A stretch of DNA of 44,271 bases, from the NCBI GenBank assembly GCA_035545535.1, contig DASZYF010000123.1:1-44271 (forward strand), given 5' to 3'. Source of the stretch: DASZYF01 sp035545535 (GTDB lineage: Bacteria; Actinomycetota; Actinomycetes; Mycobacteriales; CAJCIY01). This document shows positions 7,765 through 15,951 of the stretch, piece after piece. Under the pieces are notes generated by a model that worked only from the letters and a program-made list of their open reading frames with translations, made no database searches and had not been told where the DNA came from. The position numbers were made by a program, and so were the translations under genes. The stretch's first letter is position 1. The number at the start of each line of letters is the position of its first letter.

Positions 7765-10700
7765 GCGATCACGGCGGTGATGCTCTCCTCGACGCACGCG
7801 GCCAGGCTTCCGACGTCCGGCTCACGCAACATGCTGTGGTGCGATCCGGCGGAGTAGCGAACCGTCACCCCGCCGCTCTCGAGGCCGTACCAGCGGGCCA
7901 GCTGCGCCTTCTGCACGTCGTCCTCGTCGTCCTCGGATCGGATGAGCACGACGGGGGCGCGGAAGGCGGCGGCGCGGTAGTCCAGCACGTTCTCGGCCGC
8001 CAGCGCGAGGACCCGGTCCCGTCGCCGTTCGGCGAGCCGGGTGATCGTGCCGCGCGTGGCGAGGTCGGCGAGGTCGAGGAAGCGTTCGCGCGCCCGGCGC
8101 CCGCGCGACGTGCGGCGCGGATCGACGCTCGGCTGCGCGCGGAGCGCCCACTCCGACGGTGTCGTGAGCAGGTCCGGGTTCATCCCCATCTCGCTGCGCC
8201 CCCCGACCCACGCCCAGTCCACGAGACCGCGGTGCCCGCCGGCCGCGTCGAGCGGGTAGGCGGCGCGCAGGTCGGCGCGCGCGGTGTAGGCCGCGTGGAG
8301 GTAGCGGCTGACCGCCGCGTCGGCGTCCTTGCTGACCGGTTCGCGCAGCCAGGCCACGAGCTCGTCGGCGACCGCGGCATCGGCGAACGCCGCGTCGAAG
8401 CTCACCCCGCCTTCGGCGGCGCGCGTCACCGCGAGGTTCATCACCTCGTCGTACGGCATGCCGTTGGCCAGCCGGCGCGGGCGCCACAACGGACCGATGG
8501 AGTCGATGGCGATCAGCAACGCCACCTCCTCCCCGAGCGCCTCCAGGCGGATGGCCATCTCGACCGCGACGAGGGCTCCGAAGCACCGGCCGGCGAGCAG
8601 GTAGGGGCCGCGTGGTTGCACCCGGCGGATCTCACGCACGTAGCGACGGGCCATCGCCTCGACGGTGCGGTGCAGCAGCGCCCGTCCGTCGAGGCCGTGG
8701 GGCTGCAGCACGTAGAACGGCTGATCGGTGCCGAGCCGTCGCGCCAGCGGCGCGAACCCCACGACGTTCCCGTCCCCGGCCGTCACCGCGAACAGGGGTG
8801 GTCGCGTCCCGTGCGCCTGCAGGGTGACCAGGGAGCCCCAGGGTGCGTCCCAGCCCTCCGAGCGCAGGACCGCGGCCATCTGCCGGACCGTCGGCGCGGA
8901 GAAGATCATCGACAGCGGCAACCGCGCGCCGATCGTGCGCTCGATCGCGATGACGAGCGTGACGGCGAGCAGGGAGTGCCCGCCGAGGTCGAAGAAGTCG
9001 TCGTCGAGGCCGACGTGCCGGACGCCGAGCACCTCCTGCCAGATCGCGAGCAGTGCGCGCTCGTTCTTGCTGCCGGACGTGACCGTCCGCTCGACCGTGC
9101 TCGCCGGGTCGTCGGGCCGGTCGGCGTCGAACCAGGTCGACGGCGCCGGCGGCAGCGCGGCGCGGTCGAGCTTGCCGTTGGCCGTCACCGGGAGCTCGTC
9201 GAGCCAGACGAACGCCGAGGGCATCAGGTAGCCCGGCAGGTGCGAACGGAGCGTGCGGCGCAGCACGATGTCCGGCGGGCGGGCCCCGTCGCCGACGAGG
9301 TAGGCGACGAGCGCGCGGTCATCCGGTCCGCGCTCGACGACCTCGACGTGGGCCTGTCGCACCTCGAGGCAGCGCAGCAGCATCGCCTCGGCCTCGGCCG
9401 GCTCGACGCGGTGGCCGCGCACCTTCGTCTGGCGATCGGACCGGCCGAGGAGCTCGATCGTCCCGTCGGGGCGCCGGCGGGCCAGGTCGCCCGTGCGGTA
9501 CGCCCGACCGGGAGAGGTCGTGGTGAACGGGTCGCTGAGGAAGCTCGCGGTGTCGAGGTCCGGACGGCCGACGTAGCCTGCCGCCACGCCGTCGCCGCCT
9601 GCCCAGATCTCGCCGACGACGCCGACCGGCACCGGTGCTCCGCCGGCGTCGACGAGGTAGGCGGAGCTGTTGGCGATCGGGCGGCCGATCGGCACCCGCG
9701 GGCCGACGCTCGTCCCGGCCGGCATCCGGTGGCAGCACGTGAACGTGGTCGCCTCCGTCGGGCCGTAGCCGTTGATGAGCACCGCGCCTTCGGGGAGCGC
9801 GGCGAGCAGCCGGTTGACGTGCACGGGTGACAGCACGTCGCCACCGGCGAGGATCTGCCTGACCCCGCACAGCGCGTCCAGCTCGTGGTCGACCATCTGG
9901 TGGAAGAACGCCGCGGTGAACCACGCGACGCTGACCCGCTCGCCGCGCAGCAGCGCGGCGGTCTCCGCCGTCGACCGTGGGCCGGGCGGCGCCAGCACGA
10001 GTCGCGCTCCGTTGAGCAGCGCGCCCCAGATCTCGAACGTGGACGCGTCGAACGCGAGCGGCGCGGCCGCCAGCACGGATCCCTCCGGCCCGAGCTCGAC
10101 GTAGTCGGTTCCGCGCACGAGCCGGACGACGCTGCGATGGCGGACCGCCACGCCCTTCGGCTCTCCGGTCGAGCCGGAGGTGAAGCTCACGTAGGCCAGA
10201 TCCGTCGCGGCGACCGGGACGTCAGCGACCGCGCGGTCGCTCGCGCCGAGCAGGCCAGCCGTGGCGATCGTGGTGGCCGCCCCCGGCACCGGCGCGCCAT
10301 CGCTCGCGCACGCGAGCCGGACCTGCGCCGCCTCGAGCAGGGCCTGCACGCGGGCCGCCGGCTGGACGCGATCGACACCGACGTAGGCACCTCCTGCGCG
10401 CAGCACGCCGAGCAGCGCCGCGACCATGGCCGGCGTTCGGTCGTCGACGACGGCAACGCGATCGCCTGCCCGCAGCCCTTCCGCGATGAGTCGCTGCGCC
10501 ACGGCCCGGGCCGCGGCGTCGAGCTCTCCATAGGTGAGCGTGCCCGTCGCGCTCGTGACGGCGACGCTGTCGCGTCGCTCCGCGACGCGCCGGCGGAACA
10601 CCTCGTGGACCGATGCGTCCCGCTCGTACGGCCGCACGGACGATGACGCCGAGATCAATGCGTCGCGCTCGCCCGGTGCGGTCATCGGCAGGCATCCGAC

Positions 10701-13700
10701 CGGCTGGGATGCGTTGCCGACGATCTCCTCGAGGAGGCGGATGTACTGGTTCAGCATCCGGTCCGCGCTTGCGGCGTCGAAGAGGTCGCTCGAGTACTCC
10801 CACACCACGCGCAGCGCACCGCGGCGGGGGTCCTCCGCACTGCGCCGATTGACGACGACGACGTTGATGTCGGCCGTCGCCGAGTGGTTGCTCTGCACGT
10901 CGTCGGCGCGCACCCGCACGTCACCCATCGCCAGGTCCGGCAGCGGGGCGTCGTGGAAGGAGAACAGGTGCCGGTAGATGGCGCTCTGGCCACCGTGCCG
11001 TGGCGGTGCGAGCCGGCGCACCAGCTCCTCGAACGGGAGCTCCTGGTTCTCCTGTGCCTCCAGGCAGCAGCGGCGCACCACCTCGACGAGCTCTCGGGCC
11101 GTCGCGTCGGGGGCGACGTCGACCCGCAGCGCGACGGTGTTCACGGCCATGCCGACCATCTCGCTGAGCTCGGGCAGCCGGCGGGCAGCCAACCCCGACC
11201 CGACGACGATGTCGCGCTGCCCGCTGCACCGGTGCAGCAGCGCGAAGAAGGCGGCCAGCATCACCATGTACGGCGTGGCGCCGAGCTCGGCCGCGACCCG
11301 TCGCAACGCTTCCGCTTGTTCGGGCGTCAGCTCGCGGGACAGCGAGGCCCCGCGGTAGGTCGGCGTCGGCAGGTGCTCGCGGTCGACCACGAGGTCGGGG
11401 GCCGGCGGGAGCTGCGCGAGACGATCGGTCCAGTGCTGCAGCTGCCGGCGCCCCGCGTCGCTCGTGACGAGCTCGCGTTGCCACCGGGCGAACTGCCGGT
11501 ACTGCACGGGCTCCGTGAGCACGACCGGCGTGCCGTCCACCAGCGCGCGGTACGTCGCGGCCGTCTCGCCCAGCAGCGTCGCGAAGGACGCGCCGTCGTG
11601 GATCACGTGGTGCTCGACCTGCAGCAGCGCCCAGCGCTCGTCGGCGACCACGGCGAGCGTCCACTGGGCGATCGGCGGCCGGGTCAGGTCGATGCGCCGC
11701 CCGAACCGGTCGGCCGTGAGCGCGGCGAACGCCGCGTCCACGTCGGGCTGCGACCGGAGGTCGACGACGGGCAGCACGACCGGGGTCGGCGGGTGCACGA
11801 CCTGCACCCACCCGTCGGGGCGCCGCTCGAACGCGGTCCGCAGGATCTCGTGACGCGCGACGACCGCGGTGAGTGCCCGTTCGAGCAGCGCCGGGTCGAG
11901 CGGCCCGTCGAACCAGATGACCGCCTGCGACTGGTAGGGCATCGCCGCATCGGCGAGCTCGGTGTGGAACAGCGCCATCGACTGCGAGATCGACACCGGC
12001 TCCGGCGCGCCCGCGGCCGGCGCCGGCAAGGGCGGCAGCGGAGGCAGCCGGAGGGCGACGGCGCCGGACGCGAGGAGCTCGTCGGCGCCGGCCGCGATCG
12101 CTTCGACGGTGCGACCGCGGAACACCACGTCCATCGGCAGCGCCGCGCCCAGGTCGGCCTGCAGCCGGGACAGCACCTGGATCGCGAGGAGCGAGTCGCC
12201 GCCGAGCGCGAAGAAGTCGCTCGTCGCCGCCAGCGCACCGCACCTGAGCACCGCTTCGATCGCGTCGGCGACCGCCCGTTCGGTGCCGGCCCGCGGTGCC
12301 CGGCCCGGCGCGTCCCCGGCTCCGGCTGACCCCGGTGCGGGCAGGGCGAGCCGGTCCGGCTTGCCGTTCGCGGTGAGCGGCAGCTCGTCCAGGTGCACGA
12401 TCGCCGAGGGGACCAGGTAGCTCGGCAGGTGCACGGCGGCGAAGGCCTGCAGGTCGCCGGCCGGCAGATCGTCGGCGGTCACGTACGCGACCAACCGCTT
12501 GTGGCCGGGCACGTCCTCGCGCACGACGACGATCGCCTGCCGGACCGACGGGTGGGTGTTGAGGATCGCCTCGACCTCGGCGGGCTCCACCCGGTAGCCG
12601 CGGATCTTCACCTGGTCATCGATGCGACCGAGGTACTCGAGGTTGGCGTCCGCGCGCATCCGCACGAGATCACCGGTGCGGTAGAGCCGGCCGCCGTCCG
12701 TGAACGGGTCGTCGACGAAGCGGTCCGCCGTGAGGTCGGGTCGGTTGAGGTAGCCGCGCGCCACCCCGTCGCCGCCGATGTAGAGCTCTCCTCGGGTGCC
12801 CGGCGCGACCGGCCGGAGCTCGTCGTCGAGGACGTGCAGCGTCGTGTTCGGCAACGGGCGGCCGATGGGGACCGACTCACCGTCGACGACGTCCGTCACC
12901 TCATGGATCGATCCGGTGACGGTCGCCTCGGTCGGGCCGTACGCGTTGACGAGGCGCGACCCGGGCGTCAGCGCGAGGAACCGGCGCGCATGCGAAGGCG
13001 AGAGCACGTCACCCGCCGGCAGCACGAGCCGCAGTGCCGCGAGCGCCGCGGCGACGTCGGAGGCGCCCGGCTGTGCGGAACCGGCCCAGTCGACGAGCTG
13101 GTGGAACAGTCCGGTCGGCAGCAGCGACACCGTCACGGCGTGCTCGATCATCGTCCGGGCGATCGCGTGCGGGGTCGGTGCGCCTACGTGCACGACGAGC
13201 CGGGCGCCGTTGAGCAGTGCTCCCCAGATCTCGTAGGTCGATCCGTCGAAGCCGAGCTGGTTCACGAACAACATGCCCTCGCCGGGGCGCGGCATGAGCT
13301 CGGGCGCGCCGCGCACGTAGCGCAGCACGCCGCGGTGCTCGATGGCGACGCCCTTGGGCCGGCCGGACGTGCCCGAGGTGTACATGACGTACACCAGCGC
13401 GCGCGGCCCGACGCTGCGGACCTCGGGCGTGGCGCCCCGGGATGCGCCGGGCGGAGCATCGAGGTCGATGACGGTGTCGATGACGGTGTCGACGAGCAGC
13501 CGCGCCCGCTCACGATGGGCCGGCTGCGCCAGCACCACCCCGATCGCCGTGTCCTCGACCATGAGCTCGAGGCGCGCGAGCGGGAGGTGCGGATCGAGAG
13601 GGACGTAGGCCGCGCCCGCCTTGATCGCCGCGATGATCGCGACGACCACTTCGATCGAGCGGTCGGCGAGGACGCCGACGCAGGGCTCCTCGCCCTCGAG

Positions 13701-13925
13701 GTCGCCCACGAGACGGCCGGCCAGGTCAGCGGCCGCGGCGTCGAGCTCGGCGTAGGTCAGGCGGCGGTGCGCATCCTCGATCGCGATCGCGTCCGGCGTC
13801 TCCGCAACCCGCTGCGCCCACACGTCGTGGATCGAGCAGTCGCGCTCGTACACGGTGGCGGTGTCGTTCCAACCCGCCGGGAGCGCCTCCAGCGGCGACG
13901 GTCGCACGACAGACCCCGACTGCAC
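7761..13925 (-). CDS. Two-module NRPS, A-T-C-A-T-TE (dipeptide synthetase)
   Basis: 2054-residue non-ribosomal peptide synthetase, complete in one gene. Order: A1 (about 25–540; YTSGTSGRPKG, NAYGPTE, NGKPDR), T1 (LGGDS, Ser578), C (about 640–1065; HHVIHDG, His773 and Asp777), A2 (about 1080–1570; FTSGSTGEPKG, NGYGPTE, NGKLDR), T2 (LGGHS, Ser1651) and TE (about 1690–2054). The TE nucleophile elbow is AGRCFGA, with Cys1781 in place of Ser. There is no C domain before A1, so A1 loads the first residue. Pocket residues read by alignment to GrsA are D-G-Y-L-L-A-A-V-T-K for A1 (no match I trust) and D-A-F-W-L-G-G-T-F-K for A2, the valine code. There is no E domain, MbtH-like gene or PPTase nearby. 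GTG 13925 follows GGATGGGG. Expected product: an X-Val dipeptide or a derivative. Confidence 0.92.
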   Translation of the reverse strand: MQSGSVVRPSPLEALPAGWNDTATVYERDCSIHDVWAQRVAETPDAIAIEDAHRRLTYAELDAAAADLAGRLVGDLEGEEPCVGVLADRSIEVVVAIIAAIKAGAAYVPLDPHLPLARLELMVEDTAIGVVLAQPAHRERARLLVDTVIDTVIDLDAPPGASRGATPEVRSVGPRALVYVMYTSGTSGRPKGVAIEHRGVLRYVRGAPELMPRPGEGMLFVNQLGFDGSTYEIWGALLNGARLVVHVGAPTPHAIARTMIEHAVTVSLLPTGLFHQLVDWAGSAQPGASDVAAALAALRLVLPAGDVLSPSHARRFLALTPGSRLVNAYGPTEATVTGSIHEVTDVVDGESVPIGRPLPNTTLHVLDDELRPVAPGTRGELYIGGDGVARGYLNRPDLTADRFVDDPFTDGGRLYRTGDLVRMRADANLEYLGRIDDQVKIRGYRVEPAEVEAILNTHPSVRQAIVVVREDVPGHKRLVAYVTADDLPAGDLQAFAAVHLPSYLVPSAIVHLDELPLTANGKPDRLALPAPGSAGAGDAPGRAPRAGTERAVADAIEAVLRCGALAATSDFFALGGDSLLAIQVLSRLQADLGAALPMDVVFRGRTVEAIAAGADELLASGAVALRLPPLPPLPAPAAGAPEPVSISQSMALFHTELADAAMPYQSQAVIWFDGPLDPALLERALTAVVARHEILRTAFERRPDGWVQVVHPPTPVVLPVVDLRSQPDVDAAFAALTADRFGRRIDLTRPPIAQWTLAVVADERWALLQVEHHVIHDGASFATLLGETAATYRALVDGTPVVLTEPVQYRQFARWQRELVTSDAGRRQLQHWTDRLAQLPPAPDLVVDREHLPTPTYRGASLSRELTPEQAEALRRVAAELGATPYMVMLAAFFALLHRCSGQRDIVVGSGLAARRLPELSEMVGMAVNTVALRVDVAPDATARELVEVVRRCCLEAQENQELPFEELVRRLAPPRHGGQSAIYRHLFSFHDAPLPDLAMGDVRVRADDVQSNHSATADINVVVVNRRSAEDPRRGALRVVWEYSSDLFDAASADRMLNQYIRLLEEIVGNASQPVGCLPMTAPGERDALISASSSVRPYERDASVHEVFRRRVAERRDSVAVTSATGTLTYGELDAAARAVAQRLIAEGLRAGDRVAVVDDRTPAMVAALLGVLRAGGAYVGVDRVQPAARVQALLEAAQVRLACASDGAPVPGAATTIATAGLLGASDRAVADVPVAATDLAYVSFTSGSTGEPKGVAVRHRSVVRLVRGTDYVELGPEGSVLAAAPLAFDASTFEIWGALLNGARLVLAPPGPRSTAETAALLRGERVSVAWFTAAFFHQMVDHELDALCGVRQILAGGDVLSPVHVNRLLAALPEGAVLINGYGPTEATTFTCCHRMPAGTSVGPRVPIGRPIANSSAYLVDAGGAPVPVGVVGEIWAGGDGVAAGYVGRPDLDTASFLSDPFTTTSPGRAYRTGDLARRRPDGTIELLGRSDRQTKVRGHRVEPAEAEAMLLRCLEVRQAHVEVVERGPDDRALVAYLVGDGARPPDIVLRRTLRSHLPGYLMPSAFVWLDELPVTANGKLDRAALPPAPSTWFDADRPDDPASTVERTVTSGSKNERALLAIWQEVLGVRHVGLDDDFFDLGGHSLLAVTLVIAIERTIGARLPLSMIFSAPTVRQMAAVLRSEGWDAPWGSLVTLQAHGTRPPLFAVTAGDGNVVGFAPLARRLGTDQPFYVLQPHGLDGRALLHRTVEAMARRYVREIRRVQPRGPYLLAGRCFGALVAVEMAIRLEALGEEVALLIAIDSIGPLWRPRRLANGMPYDEVMNLAVTRAAEGGVSFDAAFADAAVADELVAWLREPVSKDADAAVSRYLHAAYTARADLRAAYPLDAAGGHRGLVDWAWVGGRSEMGMNPDLLTTPSEWALRAQPSVDPRRTSRGRRARERFLDLADLATRGTITRLAERRRDRVLALAAENVLDYRAAAFRAPVVLIRSEDDEDDVQKAQLARWYGLESGGVTVRYSAGSHHSMLREPDVGSLAACVEESITAVIA
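13464..13487. repeat. 12-bp tandem duplication inside the NRPS A1 domain
   Basis: The 12-mer gtcgatgacggt occurs twice back to back (13464–13475, 13476–13487) and starts a third time. It encodes the local repeat VDTVIDTVIDLD in a variable loop of A1 between conserved motifs. It keeps frame. Confidence 0.7.
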
Positions 13926-13960
13926 TCGGCCCCATCCGGAGCACCGCTACCGACCTCTGG

Positions 13961-13966
13961 AGAGTA
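13961..13966 (-). promoter_or_regulatory. Candidate -10 box of the NRPS gene
   Basis: Minus strand GGCTACTCTCC contains TACTCT (13966 to 13961), giving a leader of about 30 bases to GTG 13925. It shares GGCTACTCT with the element at 39387–39405. No obvious -35. Confidence 0.35.
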
Positions 13967-14009
13967 GCCGAGGGGACGTGCGGCGCCGCAGGACGCGTTC
14001 GCGCGGGGG

Positions 14010-14036
14010 GAGCTGAAGCGCGTCAGCGCCCAGCTC
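14010..14036. other. Two-step hairpin between divergent genes
   Basis: GAGCTG (14010–14015), GCGC (14018–14021), loop GTCA, GCGC (14026–14029), CAGCTC (14031–14036) form a 6+4 bp stem with a small bulge. It lies in the 152-base gap between the NRPS and the hydrolase, with no T-run. It could be a regulatory or transcription-insulating structure; role unknown. Confidence 0.4.
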
Positions 14037-14056
14037 TCAGACTCGGATATCCCTCA

Positions 14057-14077
14057 CTATTCGGATACTCTTTTACG
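14057..14077 (+). promoter_or_regulatory. Shared catabolic element, promoter of the alpha/beta hydrolase
   Basis: CTATTCGGATACTCTT starts at 14057. TACTCT (14066–14071) as -10 puts +1 at 14078, exactly the GTG, so the message would be leaderless. A second partial copy, CTCGGATATCC, lies just upstream at 14043–14053. Confidence 0.5.
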
Positions 14078-14848
14078 GTGGTGGATTCCCCCGTTGACGG
14101 CGGCACAACGACGGTCCGGCTCGCTCACAGCACGGTGGGATCGGGGTCACCTGTGCTCTTCATCCACGGGGCCACCGCCAGTGGAACGTTCGAGTGGGCA
14201 CGGCTGGCCGACGCGCTGAGCGCCGAGCACCGATGCGTCCTGCCGGATCTGCGCGGCCACGGCCACTCGCCCATGCCTCCCGAACCGATCACCACCGAAG
14301 CCATCTGCGCAGACCTGCGCGCCCTGTGTGCCGAGCTCGCCGTCGAGCACCCCCACGTCGTCGGGTTCTCCTTCGGCGCCGAGACGGCGCTCTGGCTCGA
14401 GCTGACCGATCCCGGCTTCGCCCGATCCCTGACGCTCATCAGTCCCGGGACGGGCCGTCCCGCGGACTACCGGATGCCTTCCATCACCTGGATGGAGAAG
14501 GGATGGCCACCGCGGCTGCGCGCCCTGCACGAGGAAGTGCACGGGCCCGAGCACTGGCGGGTGCTCCTGCGTGCGCTCCAGGACGACTCGGCGACGCGTT
14601 CAGAGCTCCCCGTCGAGCGGCTCGCATCGGTGCGCTGCCCGGTGTTGCTGGTGTCCGGAGAGAACGACGAGCCCACGAGGCGCACGCAGGCGCATCGGTT
14701 CGCGGATGCGAACGCCGGCGCCCGGCTCGCCGTCGTCGCTGAAGCCAGCCACCCGGTCCACCACGAGCGCCCCACTGCCGTCCATGCCCTCGTGGGCGAG
14801 TTCCTGGCCGACGTCGACAGGAGAGGCGCGGATGACGGCAGCCGGTAG
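14078..14848 (+). CDS. Alpha/beta hydrolase
   Basis: 256-residue alpha/beta-hydrolase fold enzyme, probably cytoplasmic. Oxyanion region PVLFIHGATASG, then PDLRGHGHSPMP, the nucleophile elbow VVGFSFGAETAL (GFSFG, Ser), an acid in LLVSGENDEPT and the catalytic His in EASHPVHHERP. This is the classic esterase / C–C hydrolase layout. Start GTG 14078, with GTG 14081 as a close alternative; no Shine-Dalgarno, consistent with a leaderless mRNA. It opens the catabolic block. The next gene starts 64 bases later with its own copy of the element between them. Substrate class (ester, lactone or ring-cleavage product) cannot be decided from sequence. Confidence 0.85.
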   Translation: MVDSPVDGGTTTVRLAHSTVGSGSPVLFIHGATASGTFEWARLADALSAEHRCVLPDLRGHGHSPMPPEPITTEAICADLRALCAELAVEHPHVVGFSFGAETALWLELTDPGFARSLTLISPGTGRPADYRMPSITWMEKGWPPRLRALHEEVHGPEHWRVLLRALQDDSATRSELPVERLASVRCPVLLVSGENDEPTRRTQAHRFADANAGARLAVVAEASHPVHHERPTAVHALVGEFLADVDRRGADDGSR

Positions 14849-14855
14849 AGCACAT

Positions 14856-14872
14856 TAGAGTATCCGGAATTG
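14856..14872. promoter_or_regulatory. Shared catabolic element (inverted orientation)
   Basis: TAGAGTATCCGGAATTG, the reverse complement of the form at 14057. Here TACTCT points away from the downstream gene, which favours an operator role at this site. On the plus strand TAGAGT could itself be a -10 for the aldolase gene. Confidence 0.4.
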
Positions 14873-14912
14873 TGCACGATGCGGGGGTCGGTGCCGACGG
14901 TGAGGAGCGGTG

Positions 14913-15905
14913 ATGGTTCGGGGATCTGAGGCGAAGGACTGGGCTCGCACCCACCTCCGCGGCAACTGCAGCTCGCTGTACACGCCCTTCACCGGACCGG
15001 ACGGCGACGACGTCGACTACGACGCTCTGCGCGCGCTCGTCCGCCACTGCCTCGTCGACCTCGACCAGGACGGGCTCTGGCTCGCCGGCGGGATCGCGGA
15101 GTTCTGGAGCCTCGAGACCAGTGAGCTCAAGGAGGTCGTGCGCGTGGCCATCGAGGAGGCCCGCCGCGTCAAGCCGACGGCCCTCATCCAGGTGATGTCG
15201 AGCACCGACACAGCGAAGCAGGCCGTCGAGCTGACCCGGCACGCGCAGGAGCTCGGCGCCGACATCGCCTACATCCTCACGCCGTACTTCGAGTGCTCGG
15301 GCAAGCCCGGCGTGCTCGCCTACCTGCAGTACGTGGCCGATCGCACCGACATGCCGCTCGGCTTCTTCAACTCGCACTCGACCGGGCTGATCCTCACTCC
15401 CCAGGAGTGCGTCGACCTGTACCACGAGGTGCCTGCCCTGTGCGGGCTCAAGAACGGGCTCCTCGATCCCGCGCACAGCAAGGCCGTGCACGACCTCGAG
15501 CCCGAGATGGTGCTCTGGGAGGCCGACGACGAAGGTGGCATCCGGCTCGGCGTCCCGCATCCGGGCGCGCTCGGGGCCGCGCTCTACCTCTACGAGACAC
15601 CCGATCAACACCTCTGGCGCGACCACCGCGACCTGCTGCTGGAGGGCGACTACGAGCTGGCGACGAAGTTCGCCGAGGAGTCCGGCCTGGCCGCCATCCG
15701 GGCCGCGAACCGGTGCTACACGAAGCACCCCGCTCGTCCCGACTACTTCACGCACTGGGGATCGGCCTTCAAGTTCGGGGCCTCCGAGCTCGGCCTGCCG
15801 ATCGGGTCCTTCCCTCACTCACGCCCGCCGCAGACCCCGTTCCCGGATGAGCTGAAGCCAGCGGTGCGCGCGGCCTACGTGAAGGCCGGGTTCATCGCTG
15901 CATGA
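14913..15905 (+). CDS. DapA/NanA-family class I aldolase
   Basis: 330-residue TIM-barrel protein of the dihydrodipicolinate synthase / N-acetylneuraminate lyase family, which make or break C–C bonds through a lysine Schiff base. The Lys is in ALCGLKNGLLD and the catalytic Tyr is most likely in AYILTPYF. The third-strand motif usually LYNVPGRTG is replaced by FFNSHSTG, so the substrate-binding loop is unusual. Length is above the family norm (about 290–300) because of a C-terminal extension. ATG 14913 has GAGGAG five bases upstream, better than GTG 14910. Its place ahead of acyl-CoA dehydrogenases suggests a catabolic retro-aldol or hydratase-aldolase role, not lysine synthesis. Confidence 0.8.
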   Translation: MVRGSEAKDWARTHLRGNCSSLYTPFTGPDGDDVDYDALRALVRHCLVDLDQDGLWLAGGIAEFWSLETSELKEVVRVAIEEARRVKPTALIQVMSSTDTAKQAVELTRHAQELGADIAYILTPYFECSGKPGVLAYLQYVADRTDMPLGFFNSHSTGLILTPQECVDLYHEVPALCGLKNGLLDPAHSKAVHDLEPEMVLWEADDEGGIRLGVPHPGALGAALYLYETPDQHLWRDHRDLLLEGDYELATKFAEESGLAAIRAANRCYTKHPARPDYFTHWGSAFKFGASELGLPIGSFPHSRPPQTPFPDELKPAVRAAYVKAGFIAA

Positions 15906-15951
15906 GCGAGCCTCGAGGTCCTCGTAGCGAGGTGTTCGACGAGCGGTGTCC

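Noticed and set aside
7710..12329. Long plus-strand frames antisense to the NRPS
   Set aside because: The NRPS on the other strand has every domain motif; the antisense frames are Arg/His/Gly-rich with no recognisable domain.
10081..13900. Substrate prediction for the NRPS A1 domain
   Set aside because: The pocket read as D-G-Y-L-L-A-A-V-T-K matches no signature I can name reliably, so residue 1 is left open.
14913..15905. Annotation as lysine-pathway DapA
   Set aside because: Altered binding loop, longer chain and catabolic neighbours argue against 4-hydroxy-tetrahydrodipicolinate synthase.
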